From UBA4459 sp963776205 (GTDB lineage: Bacteria; Bacteroidota; Bacteroidia; Bacteroidales; F082), in the NCBI GenBank assembly GCA_963776205.1, contig CAVZLR010000005.1, forward strand, positions 62,001 to 126,000: a stretch of 64,000 nucleotides of DNA, given 5' to 3'. A model generated the notes under the pieces. The model was given only the letters and a program-made list of their open reading frames with translations, made no database searches and was not told the origin of the DNA. This document shows positions 1 to 9,238 of this stretch, one piece after another. Made by a program: the position numbers and the translations under genes. Position 1 is the first letter of the stretch; the number at the start of each line of letters is the position of its first letter.

Positions 1-1413
1 AACGTACGGATTTGCAAATTTCTCCTTATATTCTTCGACCTTTTGTTTGCGCATCTCGTCTGGGTCATCTGCTGTTGAAATTTCTTTTCTGAAAATGATA
101 TTAGCAGCTCCTTCAGGCCCCATCACTGCAATTTCTGCAGTTGGCCATGCAAATACGAAATCAGCACGTAAATGGTGAGAACACATTGCAATATAACCTC
201 CGCCGTATGCTTTTCTTGTGATAACCGTAATTTTCGGCACAGTAGCTTCTGAGTATGCATATAATATTTTAGCGCCATGTCTTATAACTCCGGCATGCTC
301 CTGGTCAACACCAGGTAAATATCCTGGCAGATCAACTAAGGTGACAAGGGGAATGTTAAATGCATCACAAAACCGGATAAACCGGGCTGCTTTATCTGAC
401 GAATCAACATCAAGTACACCAGCTAATACGAGTGGTTGATTAGCAACAATTCCTACAGTTTCACCGTCAATTCTTGAAAAACCAATCACGATATTTTGCG
501 CAAATAAATCTTGAATTTCAAGAAATTCAGAATCGTCAACAACTGCTTTGATCAGCATACGCACATCATAGGGTAGTTTTGGATCAGATGGCATCACGTT
601 GTCAATTTTATATTGACGTGTTTTAGGTGATTTTTTCGGGAATTTTTCTGCTTTTTTTACATTATTCCATGGTATAAAGCTTACCAGCTGTTTAATCTGG
701 CTAAAACATTCTTCCTCGCTTTCGGCATAAAAATGGGCATTTCCTGTTGTTTCGCAATGCACCCGGGCACCTCCAAGGTCTTCCATAGAAATTTCTTCAC
801 CTAAAACGGTTTTTATCACTTCGGGTCCGGTAATGAACATCTTAGTAATTTTCTCAACGGTAAATACGAAATCAGTCAATGCAGGTGAATACACAGCGCC
901 ACCAGCACAGGGTCCGAGAATAACTGAAATTTGAGGAATAACACCTGAAGCCAGCGTATTTCTAAAGAAGATCTCACCATATCCGGCCAATGAGTTCACA
1001 CCTTCCTGAATACGTGCACCACCTGAATCATTAATACCAATCAGAGGAACTTTCAACTTTAAGGCATGATCCATGATTTTCGTGATTTTTTTGGCATGCA
1101 TCCAACCCAATGAACCTCCTGCAACTGTAAAATCCTGGGCATAAATACAAACAGGATGACCACTAAGCATCCCTGTTCCGGTAACTACTCCGTCACCGGG
1201 CAGATATTTTTTATCCATGTCGAAGTCTTTTCCGGCATGCTCAACAAATACATCATATTCATGAAAAGATTTAGGATCAAGCAACGAAACAATGCGCTCC
1301 ATGGCGGTCATTTTTCCAATCGCTTTCTGCTTTTCAATGGCTTTTTCGCCTCCACCGCTTCTGGCGTTTCTTAATCGCCTTCTGAGGTCAGATGATTTTG
1401 ATTTTAAACCCAT
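1..1413 (-). CDS. Acyl-CoA carboxylase beta subunit (propionyl/methylmalonyl-CoA type), partial
   Basis: This is the carboxyltransferase subunit of a biotin-dependent acyl-CoA carboxylase, or of the related methylmalonyl-CoA decarboxylase alpha subunit. It moves carboxyl groups between biotin and propionyl-CoA. I translated it from the ATG at 1413. About 471 residues are visible before the left edge, against roughly 515 in the family, so only the C-terminal end is missing. Visible landmarks are the N-terminal SGGGEKAIEKQ segment, GINDSGGARIQEG and GPCAGGAVYSPALTDF in the first crotonase-like domain, and LVDLPGYLPG, KAYGGGYIAMCS and FAWPTAEIAVMGPEGAA in the second. The last three are typical of the PccB/MmdA branch. 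A promoter and a structured leader lie upstream. The sequence does not separate PccB from MmdA; a biotin carboxylase or a decarboxylase membrane subunit next door would. Confidence 0.93.
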   Translation of the reverse strand, partial: MGLKSKSSDLRRRLRNARSGGGEKAIEKQKAIGKMTAMERIVSLLDPKSFHEYDVFVEHAGKDFDMDKKYLPGDGVVTGTGMLSGHPVCIYAQDFTVAGGSLGWMHAKKITKIMDHALKLKVPLIGINDSGGARIQEGVNSLAGYGEIFFRNTLASGVIPQISVILGPCAGGAVYSPALTDFVFTVEKITKMFITGPEVIKTVLGEEISMEDLGGARVHCETTGNAHFYAESEEECFSQIKQLVSFIPWNNVKKAEKFPKKSPKTRQYKIDNVMPSDPKLPYDVRMLIKAVVDDSEFLEIQDLFAQNIVIGFSRIDGETVGIVANQPLVLAGVLDVDSSDKAARFIRFCDAFNIPLVTLVDLPGYLPGVDQEHAGVIRHGAKILYAYSEATVPKITVITRKAYGGGYIAMCSHHLRADFVFAWPTAEIAVMGPEGAANIIFRKEISTADDPDEMRKQKVEEYKEKFANPYV

Positions 1414-1440
1414 TAGATTTGATTTTGGTTTGCAAAAAAA

Positions 1441-1495
1441 AAGAGATAAGTTATGTTGCTTTACAGCTTTCCGTGTAGAAAAAAACCTATCTCTT
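1441..1495 (-). promoter_or_regulatory. Stem-loop plus U-run in the leader of the acyl-CoA carboxylase gene
   Basis: On the minus strand the 5' leader begins with AAGAGATA (1495-1488) and later carries its exact complement TATCTCTT (1448-1441). The second arm runs straight into a stretch of about eight T before the ATG at 1413. A smaller TACA/TGTA stem lies in the loop. The geometry resembles a weak intrinsic terminator or attenuator, but the stem is AT-rich and the loop is about 40 nt, so function is uncertain. Confidence 0.3.
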
Positions 1496-1501
1496 ATTAT
1501 G

Positions 1502-1532
1502 CAAATATAGCTCAAATAAAAAAAAAAGCAAG
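1502..1532 (-). promoter_or_regulatory. Bacteroidota-type promoter for acyl-CoA carboxylase
   Basis: Read on the minus strand, CTTG is followed by 19 nt and then TATATTTG (1509-1502). This closely fits the Bacteroidota consensus TTTG-N19-TAnnTTTG. Transcription would start near 1497, leaving a leader of about 84 nt. Confidence 0.5.
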
Positions 1533-1600
1533 TTTATTTTAATACGATGAGGTTTAATATCTTAGCTGTAAATTGATAGTAAAGCTTATTAAAACGGCAC

Positions 1601-1954
1601 ATGAATATCGAAGAAATAAGAGCTTATTGCCTCTCTAAGGTGCAAACAACGGAAGGTTTACCATTCGGCGATGACACATTGGTTTTTAAAGTTAAAGGAA
1701 AGATATTTGCACTTATGAATCTGGAGGGTGACCTTCGGGTGAATTTGAAATGTGACCCAGAAATAGCTATTAGGTTACGTGAAGAATTTGATGCAGTGAT
1801 TCCAGGTTACCATATGAATAAAAAGTTGTGGAATACCATCATTGTAGATGGCCGTATTACTGCAAATCAGCTCAAAAAATGGATTGACCATTCATATCAA
1901 CTTGTTGTTGAAAACCTACCAAAAAAAGAGCAATTAGAATTGCTAAATAAATAG
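1601..1954 (+). CDS. MmcQ/YjbR family protein
   Basis: A 117-residue cytoplasmic protein of the MmcQ/YjbR (CyaY-like fold) family, often annotated as DNA-binding although the biochemical role is not settled. Supporting features are an N-terminal helix with EEIRAYCLSK, the LPFGDDTLVFKVKGKIFAL strand pair, a central NLKCDP segment and the C-terminal MNKKLWNTI...LKKWIDHSYQLV helix, all in family order and at the usual length. It stands alone between two divergent units, so context does not suggest a partner. Confidence 0.85.
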   Translation: MNIEEIRAYCLSKVQTTEGLPFGDDTLVFKVKGKIFALMNLEGDLRVNLKCDPEIAIRLREEFDAVIPGYHMNKKLWNTIIVDGRITANQLKKWIDHSYQLVVENLPKKEQLELLNK

Positions 1955-1971
1955 TGTCTTCGATTAATTTT

Positions 1972-1990
1972 TTTGTTAAAGTTTTGTTAA
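1972..1990 (+). promoter_or_regulatory. Tandem TTTGTTAA motif upstream of the secreted-protein gene at 2066
   Basis: Two copies of TTTGTTAA (1972-1979 and 1983-1990) lie exactly 11 bp apart and end 75 nt before the ATG at 2066. The same pair, with the same 11-bp period and nearly the same distance, precedes the paralogous gene at 26221. The repetition at one helical turn suggests a binding site for a shared regulator or a common promoter element. Confidence 0.45.
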
Positions 1991-2065
1991 ATATTGAAAT
2001 ACAGTAAATTAAGTATTTAGTTTAGATGAGATTATTAATTAATTACTCATTTTAAACAACTATCA

Positions 2066-2807
2066 ATGAAAAGATTTCTATTACTATTTACAGCATTATT
2101 ATTTGCTGGATTTATTTATTCACAGACAGATTACAGAATGTATGAAAATACATATCTGAAAGTAAAAACAGATAAGTACAAAGATTTTTTTGAAGCAGTT
2201 ACGCATCATAACAAAACCTATCACAATCACGGTCCGCATCATGCCCGCATATGGAGCGTAACCTCTGGGCCCAAAGCCGGTACTTTTTTATGGCAAATGG
2301 GACCATGTACGTTTACAGATATGGATTCTCGTCCTGACTCAAAAGAGCATATGGAAGACTGGATGTTTAATGTAATGCCCAATGTTTGGGGTATTGATGA
2401 TGGTGGATACTGGCGTCAGCGACGAAAAACAGGTGCATACTCCTTCGGATTCTGTAATTGCAAAAATAATTGTCACATTTTTCGATATCAAAGACGATTC
2501 AAAACATCGTTTTAAGGAAATGGTAGCTCAGGTAGTTGAAGTATATAAAGAGAAAAATTACAACAACTTTTTTGCATCCTATTATCCTCAGTTCGATTCA
2601 GGTGACGACAGGGACGCTGCCATTGTTTATGGATTTAAAAAATGGGCCAGCTTTGATGATGAAGATCGTTCATTTAAAAAAGATTTTGAAGATGTTCATG
2701 GCGAAGGTTCATGGGAAACCTTTAGAACAGAGGCCAGGGATGTAATTGAAGAATCTGTTGATGAAATTTGGGAATTACTGCCAGGGTTGAGCGGCGATTT
2801 CGAATAA
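2066..2807 (+). pseudogene. Secreted protein of unknown function, frameshifted; paralogue of the gene at 25481-26221
   Basis: The first part (from 2066) starts with a signal peptide (MKRFLLLFTALLFAGFIYSQ) and matches the N-terminal half of the intact paralogue at 25481-26221 (shared TDY.MY, HHNKTYH/DHNKNFH, GT..W.MGP.TFT). The reading frame then changes: after TAC TGG (2408-2413) the homologous reading continues one base later at GTC AGC GAC GAA (2415 on). That gives DEK...VIAKIIVTFFDI and the highly conserved KKDFEDVHGEGSWETF end. One extra base near 2414 explains the break; the repaired protein would be about 247 residues, the same as the paralogue. I do not recognise the family. Two similar halves, each strand-helix-strand with a conserved W/F, suggest tandem dimeric alpha/beta-barrel domains, which is inference. 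The break may be a sequencing error. Confidence 0.75.
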
Positions 2808-2823
2808 ATTTTAAATGCGTATA

Positions 2824-2850
2824 AAGAACCGGATTTAATCCGGTTTTTTT
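2824..2850 (+). terminator. Intrinsic terminator after the 2066-2807 gene
   Basis: The inverted repeat AACCGGATT/AATCCGGTT has almost no loop and is followed by eight T on the plus strand. It lies 17 bp after the stop at 2807 and just before the convergent thioredoxin gene. Confidence 0.8.
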
Positions 2851-3272
2851 TATACCAATTCTTTTAGTGCTTTAACATAAACATATTTCGGTTTTACGCC
2901 AACGAAGTGGCCTACGATAGCCCCGTCATGCATGATGATAACCGTTGGAATACTTCTGATTTTTAATTCAGAAGATGTTTTTCTATTTTCGTCTACATTC
3001 ATTTTGCAGATATTTACTTTGTCACTAAATTCATCAGCTAATTCATTGATAGTTGGCCCTAGTATTTTGCAAGGTGCGCACCATGGGGCCCAAAAGTCAA
3101 TCAGAGTTATTCCTTTTGACGTTGTTTTCTTAAAAGCAGCGTCCGTTAATTTCACGATTTTTTCATTTTCTGGTGCGTTCTCAAGATTTTTAAGCATTCT
3201 GTATCTTTTATACAAGGCAACTACCAGTAATGCTATAAGTATGCCAATTGGTATCCAGAAATAGAAGTTCAT
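2850..3272 (-). CDS. Membrane-anchored thioredoxin-fold protein
   Basis: A 140-residue thioredoxin with an N-terminal anchor. Residues 4-20 form a hydrophobic segment (IPIGILIALLVVAL) followed by KRYR, so the domain is probably tethered to the inner membrane. By the positive-inside rule it may face the cytoplasm. The active site is WCAPC (residues 64-68), not the classical WCGPC, and the cis-proline follows in RSIPTVI (Pro about 109). The role is thiol-disulfide exchange; the partner is unknown. It lies 41 bp downstream of mutS2 on the same strand, so the two are probably co-transcribed. Confidence 0.88.
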   Translation of the reverse strand: MNFYFWIPIGILIALLVVALYKRYRMLKNLENAPENEKIVKLTDAAFKKTTSKGITLIDFWAPWCAPCKILGPTINELADEFSDKVNICKMNVDENRKTSSELKIRSIPTVIIMHDGAIVGHFVGVKPKYVYVKALKELV

Positions 3273-3313
3273 TTGGGTTTATTTTTTGCAAAAATAAAGA
3301 AAAGAGTATCAGC

Positions 3314-5701
3314 TTATTTAAAATATACCCTAGTTATTCCTGTACCACCCAAGTTTAAAGGGGCATCTTCAAAATGCTTTATCTCGTCAAGGCTTTGGAG
3401 GTATTCCCTAATATTCTCGCGTAATATGCCGAAACCCTTACCGTGTAAAATACTCACCTCCTTCATGCTCAGCAGGAGCGCCTCATCAATATATTTCTGC
3501 AATAAATATATAGCCTCTTCTGAGCGTTTTCCCCTGAGGTCAATGCTTAGCTCAAAAAGGGCGGCTTTTTGGTTTATTTCATTAATAATGCTTGCTGAGC
3601 CACTTCGTTTTGTTTTATGACCTGGTTTTCTTGATGATTTTTCCAACTTATCAAGGGAAATTCTTAGCTTGATATCATTCACATTGATCAGGGCTTCATC
3701 ATCTTCGATGGTGATCAATTCACCTGTAATGTCTGTATCGGCTATGCTTACATAATCACCCACTCTTATTTTAGTATCTAGTTCAACTGATTCTTCTGTC
3801 TTAACTTCAATAATTTCATTTTTCAACTGAAGCTTTTTTTCTTCCAGATTCTTGCGTATGGATTTAGTAGTTTCTTTATTGGCTTGAGCTTCTTTTATAT
3901 CCCGAATAGTTTTTTCGATGGCTTTGTTGGAATTTTCGATAATTGATGAAGCTTCCTTTTTAGCATCTTCAATAATCTGCTTTTTGGTTTTCGACAGATC
4001 CTGTAATAGATTTGTGTATTTTTCTACGAGTTCTGAAAGGGTTTCGTCGGCTGAATCGAGCTGTTTTTGTTTTTTATCTATAGCAAGCTTATCTGTTTCA
4101 AGTTGCTGCAATTGCTGATCGAACCTGACATGTTTTCCGCCACTTTTTTTCTTAGCATTTTGCAAGACAAATGAAGGAAACCCAATTTTTTTAGCAATTT
4201 CAAACGCAAACGAACTTCCTGGCTTTCCGATCTTTAATATGAAAAGCGGCTGCATTTTTTCGGTGTCGAATAACATGGCCCCATTCTGAAGACCTTCCAG
4301 TCGTTCAGCTGCTAACTTTAAGTTAGAATAGTGTGTAGTGATCACACCAAATGCCTTTTTTTTATTTAATTGTTCAAGTGTTGCTTCTGCTATAGAAGCA
4401 CCTAGCTGGGGTTCCGTTCCTGTTCCGAATTCGTCTATTAAAAATAATGTTTCATGGGTTGCATTTTTAATAAAGAATTTCATATTCAGCAGGTGCGAAC
4501 TGTAAGTACTCAGGTCATTTTCCAGTGATTGCTCATCACCAATATCTATGAATAATCTTGAAAAGATTGTGAATTCACTGTTGGGCGAAGCTGGAACCAG
4601 CAAACCGCATTGCATCATATATTGTAACAATCCGACTGTTTTGAGACATACTGATTTTCCACCTGCATTAGGACCTGAGATGATTAATATTCTATTAGTA
4701 ATATCCAGAGAAATATTCAATGGAACGATGTCTTTTTTTTGCGACTTATGGGAAAGATAAAGCAGCGGATGCACGGCTTCAATAAAATTCATGGATTGAT
4801 CCTTTGTGATGACTGGCTTGTGCGCATTTATTTTGATCGATAACAAAGCCTTCGCCCTGATGGAGTCTATGACACCTAAAAATCGGTAAGCGGCCAACAA
4901 TTCCTCTATAAAAGGTCTTAAAGTATTGGTGAAATTCGTTAAAATTTTTATAATCTCCCGTCTTTCTTCATTTTCGAGCTCCCGGATTTCATTATTGGCC
5001 TCAAATGAACCTGCTGGTTCCACAAATACGGTTTGTCCTGTCGAAGACTCATCGTGTATAAATCCACCGATACTTCTTTTTTCAGCAGCTTTTAAAGGAA
5101 TTACCTGCCGACCGTTTCGAATTGTGACTTCTGCATTTTCAGGAATATACCCGGCTTTAAGTGCCTGCTCAAACGCTTTCTTTGTTTCCCGGTTTACTTT
5201 TCTTTGTTTTTGCTGGATTTCCTTCCTGATTTCAGCCAGCCTGGCAGAAGCGTTGTCCCTGACTTCACCTTTATCGTCAACGATGTTTTCAGCTTTCGCG
5301 AGCAATTCAGATGGGAATTCGATTTGTTCTGTAAGTTTTTTTAATTCAGTGTATTTATTGGCTTCTGAATTCTTGAAATAAAAAAGTATGTCCTGTATGG
5401 TTCTCAATGATGTTTTAAGGTCAAACAGGGCTTCTAGTTCAATGTAGCTTCCGGGTGTTTTTACCCTTTGAAGTTCATCTCTCAAATCAAAGTAGTCGTG
5501 GCCCGGAAATGTTGTTCCAATTGTAAGTATTTCTACAAATTCGTTTACTTGATTGAGTAACTTTTTAATTAAATCGGGTTTGGAGATAAACCTAATTTTA
5601 TCAACAAACTGGACACCCATGTCGCTAATGCATAAATCTTTCAGCAACTCTCTGATTTGGTCGAAACCAATTTTCTGTTCAAAGTTGTTAGGGTAGATCA
5701 T
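3314..5701 (-). CDS. mutS2: Endonuclease/ATPase MutS2 with C-terminal Smr domain
   Basis: MutS2 paralogue of the mismatch-repair ATPase; MutS2 proteins suppress homologous recombination and/or act in ribosome rescue. At 795 residues it has full length. It lacks the MutS mismatch-recognition domain at the N terminus. It shows the Walker A GPNAGGKS (about 342-349), Walker B LFLIDEFGTGTEP (about 417), and a long coiled coil rich in K/E/Q (about 510-640). A C-terminal Smr nuclease-type domain carries the diagnostic IDLRGKRSEEA (about 717) and HGKGFGILR (about 752) motifs. The thioredoxin gene follows 41 bp downstream. No frameshift or missing motif is visible. Confidence 0.96.
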   Translation of the reverse strand: MIYPNNFEQKIGFDQIRELLKDLCISDMGVQFVDKIRFISKPDLIKKLLNQVNEFVEILTIGTTFPGHDYFDLRDELQRVKTPGSYIELEALFDLKTSLRTIQDILFYFKNSEANKYTELKKLTEQIEFPSELLAKAENIVDDKGEVRDNASARLAEIRKEIQQKQRKVNRETKKAFEQALKAGYIPENAEVTIRNGRQVIPLKAAEKRSIGGFIHDESSTGQTVFVEPAGSFEANNEIRELENEERREIIKILTNFTNTLRPFIEELLAAYRFLGVIDSIRAKALLSIKINAHKPVITKDQSMNFIEAVHPLLYLSHKSQKKDIVPLNISLDITNRILIISGPNAGGKSVCLKTVGLLQYMMQCGLLVPASPNSEFTIFSRLFIDIGDEQSLENDLSTYSSHLLNMKFFIKNATHETLFLIDEFGTGTEPQLGASIAEATLEQLNKKKAFGVITTHYSNLKLAAERLEGLQNGAMLFDTEKMQPLFILKIGKPGSSFAFEIAKKIGFPSFVLQNAKKKSGGKHVRFDQQLQQLETDKLAIDKKQKQLDSADETLSELVEKYTNLLQDLSKTKKQIIEDAKKEASSIIENSNKAIEKTIRDIKEAQANKETTKSIRKNLEEKKLQLKNEIIEVKTEESVELDTKIRVGDYVSIADTDITGELITIEDDEALINVNDIKLRISLDKLEKSSRKPGHKTKRSGSASIINEINQKAALFELSIDLRGKRSEEAIYLLQKYIDEALLLSMKEVSILHGKGFGILRENIREYLQSLDEIKHFEDAPLNLGGTGITRVYFK

Positions 5702-5760
5702 AGGACAAAGTTAGGCAGAATGCGGTTAGGTTTAATTTCTGATCAGAAATTGTTGAGCTT

Positions 5761-5790
5761 AAAAAAAGGATGGTTTCCCATCCTTTCATA
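5761..5790 (-). terminator. Intrinsic terminator of the ferredoxin-NADP reductase gene
   Basis: On the minus strand AAAGGATGG-GAAA-CCATCCTTT forms a perfect 9-bp stem with a GAAA tetraloop and is followed by a T-run. It begins 8-10 bp after the stop codon at 5798. Confidence 0.85.
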
Positions 5791-5797
5791 CAATATT

Positions 5798-6610
5798 CTA
5801 AAAGAACTCTTCGGCATGTATTTGCCCGGGTTCTTTCTTTTTATGGTCTCTAAAGTCATCTTCATAAAGCAATGCTTTCATACTATCTACCATCTTTGGA
5901 TTGCCACAAAGAAACACATCAGTATTTTCAGGTGAGGGTTTAAAACCCCATTTTTTTTCTACTTCTCCTGTTTTCCAGATTTCTTCAATAAACCTGGTGT
6001 CACCAGTCCATCCAGGAGGTTCCTTATGGGTTTCTGTAATGGTTGGATAGTAAGCGAATTTGTCAAACATATTCGCCAGGAGTTTTAATTCGGATGAATA
6101 CCCCAAATCCCAACTATTGGAAGCGCCATGAATAACCATGATGTTTCCCTTTCTTTTTAGTGCATTCGAACGGAGCATGCTCATATAAGGTGCTACTCCG
6201 GTTCCCGTAGCGATGAGAACCACGTTTCTGTCTTCATCAATTTGATCCAGTGTAAACATGCCTACGGCTTTACGTCCCATCCAAATTTTATCGCCAATTT
6301 TAAGATTAAAAATTCGGGGTGTTAGCTGTCCTGAATGTACGAGTGTGATATAAAATTCTACCACGTCTTCTGTGGATGATGAAGCGATAGAATAAGCTCT
6401 TTTAATAAGTTTGTCAGGTTTACTGGCTTCAAATTCCTCGGTAGCATCTGCACATCTTTCGAATTGCGGTGGCAATCCCAATGCTACGAATTGACCTGCA
6501 GAGAAATCAGGCAATTTCCAGCCGTCTGGTTTTACTTTCACAATTTTCATTATAGGAGAAACCTGTACCGACTGAATGATCATGCAATTTAATTCCTGGG
6601 TTAAATCCAT
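5798..6610 (-). CDS. Ferredoxin--NADP(+) reductase
   Basis: A 270-residue FAD-dependent oxidoreductase that exchanges electrons between NADP(H) and ferredoxin or flavodoxin. The N-terminal beta-barrel binds FAD through RAYSIASS (about 70-77). The C-terminal Rossmann-like half carries GTGVAPYMSMLR (about 134-145), which binds the nicotinamide, and VFLCGNPKMV (about 245) near the end. Size and order fit the bacterial Fpr family. It is monocistronic with its own promoter and terminator. A natural partner is the ferredoxin at 22061-22327, which would link it to pyruvate oxidation; that link is inference. Confidence 0.92.
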   Translation of the reverse strand: MDLTQELNCMIIQSVQVSPIMKIVKVKPDGWKLPDFSAGQFVALGLPPQFERCADATEEFEASKPDKLIKRAYSIASSSTEDVVEFYITLVHSGQLTPRIFNLKIGDKIWMGRKAVGMFTLDQIDEDRNVVLIATGTGVAPYMSMLRSNALKRKGNIMVIHGASNSWDLGYSSELKLLANMFDKFAYYPTITETHKEPPGWTGDTRFIEEIWKTGEVEKKWGFKPSPENTDVFLCGNPKMVDSMKALLYEDDFRDHKKKEPGQIHAEEFF

Positions 6611-6637
6611 ATCGTCAAATTATTTTTTTTTGAGGTG

Positions 6638-6670
6638 CAAAAATACAAATTTTAACTTTGTTTCCTCACA
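6638..6670 (-). promoter_or_regulatory. Promoter of the ferredoxin-NADP reductase gene
   Basis: On the minus strand TATTTTTG (6645-6638) matches the TAnnTTTG element and sits 28 bp before the ATG at 6610. A weak TTG lies about 22 bp further upstream. Confidence 0.4.
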
Positions 6671-6723
6671 ATGATCTGATATTTACATAAATTTGGGTTT
6701 CGCTTTTTAGGGCATATATTTGA

Positions 6724-9232
6724 ATGAAATATTGTAAAATATTCTTTATCGCATTTCTAATCCTATTATTTTCTTGCAAGGAAAATCGGTTAAATAAAAT
6801 TGATTTGGGTAATCTTGAATGGTCGCTTTCAAATAGTGATTCCTCAATTATTTTGAAAAATGTAAGCCCAGTTGATGTGCATCTGGCACTGTTGGAAGCC
6901 GGAATAATTCCTGATCCTTTTCACAGGGATCATGAAAAGAAGCTACAATGGATTGGGCAACAAGATTGGAAATTTGAAACAGGGTTTAATGTAAATAACT
7001 CTTTTTTTAATCATGAGCATATCGAACTGGTTTTTGAAGGGTTGGATACTTATGCCAAAGTTGTAATCAACGATTCTGTGGTATTGTTAGCCGATAATAT
7101 GTTCCGTTCATGGCGTTTGGAAGTTGGGGACGTACTCAATAGGAAAAATAATCGATTAAGCATACAATTTAATTCTCCTTTAAAAGAAAATAAGAAAAAA
7201 CAGGAGAAGGTATCCTGCAAATTACCAGATGAGAGAGGGTTTACCCGAAAAGCTGCTTATCAGTTTGGCTGGGACTGGGGTCCCACATTTGTTACATCGG
7301 GAATTTGGAAACCAGCTTATTTGATTGCGTGGGATGGGGCTGTGATTAGGGATGTGTATCAAAACTCTTATGAAATAGATTCCAACGAGGCAACTGTAAC
7401 TTTCGAAATAGAAGTTGAAGCAACAGCTGAAAAACAATATAAAATTCAGATTCTTGTGAATGATTTATTGAATTCAGAAGTTGATGTTCAATTTGATCAG
7501 GGAATCAATTTGAGAAAAATTCCGGTAAAGATTGCGAATCCAAAATTATGGTGGCCAAATGGGTATGGTGAACAACACAGGTATCTGATAACCGTCAAAC
7601 TATTTGATGAGAATAAATTCATTGATGAAATTTCATTAGAAACAGGACTAAGGAAAGTAGAGCTGGTGCAGGAAACTGACACGATTGGGAGTAGTTTTTA
7701 TTTCAAAATCAATGGCGTCCCAGTATTTACCAAAGGCGCTAACTACGTACCTCAGGATAATTTTTTACCCAGGTTGACCGAAGTAGATTATAAGAATTTA
7801 ATTCTGAATGCGAAAAAGTCGAATATGAATATGCTACGTGTTTGGGGTGGTGGTATCTATGAAAACGATATTTTTTATGAATTATGTGATGAATACGGCA
7901 TAATGGTATGGCAGGATTTCATGTTTGCCTGTAATCTGTACCCTGCAGACAGCCAGTTTGTGGCAAATGTAAAAAATGAAGCTATTGACAATATAAGGCG
8001 CATCCGCAATCATCCTTCACTTGTATTATGGTGTGGCAATAATGAAATAGACGAAGCCTGGCACAACTGGGGTTGGCAAAATCAGTTTAATTATTCTCCT
8101 GATGATTCTGCTGAAATCTGGAATAATTACTTCTACTTGTTCGAAGAATTACTGCCTGGGCTCGTTAAAAAATATAATGCTGAAATTCCATACTGGCCCA
8201 GTTCTCCTTCAACAGGGTGGGGTCGCAATGAAGCTTATACAAAAGGAGATGTTCATTATTGGGGTGTCTGGTGGGGGGGAGAACCATTTGAGAAATATGA
8301 GGAGAAAGTAGGGCGTTTTATGAGTGAATATGGTTTCCAGGGAATGCCCGATTTGAAATCTATTGAATCATTTACTGATTCGAGTGACCGAAACCTGGGT
8401 TCCGGAGTAATGGAGATGCACCAAAAACATCCCATTTGGATGGGAGACCATTCAGGAATATTTGGAGCGTGATTACATAGTGCCGGAAAATTTTGAAGAT
8501 TACGTGTATGTAAGCCAGTTGTTACAAGCCCAGGGAATTAAAACTGCCATTGAAGCTCATCGAAGGGCAAAACCCTACTGTATGGGAACGCTTTACTGGC
8601 AATTCAACGACTGCTGGCCGGTTACCTCCTGGTCAGGAATTGATTATTATGGTCGCTGGAAAGCCATGCAGTATACCGTTAAAAATTCCTACAAAACCTA
8701 CCTGATATCTTTTGAAGAGAAAGATCAAAATTTGTCGATTTATGTAGTTTCCGATTCAATGGCTAAAATAAATGCTAACTTGACCTGGAAAATCATGGAT
8801 TTTAATGGAAATTTAATGCTCGACGGACAGGAGGATATTTTTTTAGAGAAAAATTCATCAGAGATGTATGCAAATATTGGATTAGATCAATTTGCCGAAA
8901 TCAGATCTGATATGGTTTTAATAGCTGAACTTTGGAGTGAAAACACGCTTCTAAACAGCGCGAAGCATTATTTTATTAAGCCTGCGCATCTGGCCTTGTC
9001 ATATACCAACATTCAAATAGAGATTTTAGAAAAAAGTAAAAAATATGCAATTGAACTTACATCTGAAACGCTTGCTAAAGATGTCTGTCTTATAAGTACC
9101 TCTGAAGGTTTTTTCAGTGATAATTATTTTGATCTGATGCCCGGTGAGAAGAGAATCATTTATTTCATACCAGGTCAAGCAGATGATCAGATACCACAGT
9201 TTGAAATAAAGTGTTTAAATAATTTATATTAA
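6724..9232 (+). pseudogene. GH2 beta-mannosidase, lipoprotein (frameshifted near 8434)
   Basis: A family GH2 beta-mannosidase that removes beta-1,4-linked mannose, for example from the Man-GlcNAc2 core of N-glycans. A lipoprotein signal (MKYCKIFFIAFLILLFSCKE) predicts attachment to a cell-envelope membrane. The first frame (6724-8472) holds the sugar-binding domain, the immunoglobulin-like domain and most of the TIM barrel. It includes the acid/base Glu in LWCGNNE (about residue 441) and the nucleophile in MSEYGFQG (about 533). It then stops. The correct continuation lies one base later: GWETIQEYLERDY... runs to 9232 with YCMGTLYWQFNDCWPVTSWS. One extra base at 8431-8440 accounts for the split; the joined protein is about 835 residues, as usual for the family. 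The FucP-type transporter starts 6 bp downstream. The conserved sequence on both sides of the indel argues for a recent lesion or a sequence error. Confidence 0.88.
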
Positions 9233-9238
9233 TCATCT

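Noticed and set aside
218..1510. Plus-strand open frames over 1-1.5 kb
   Set aside because: They are shadows of the minus-strand acyl-CoA carboxylase gene, whose translation matches the family throughout.
6692..6722. Perfect TTTG-N19-TATATTTG promoter match just before the beta-mannosidase ATG
   Set aside because: Its transcription start would fall a few bases after the ATG at 6724, which is needed for the lipoprotein signal. It may be chance in AT-rich DNA, so I do not annotate it.
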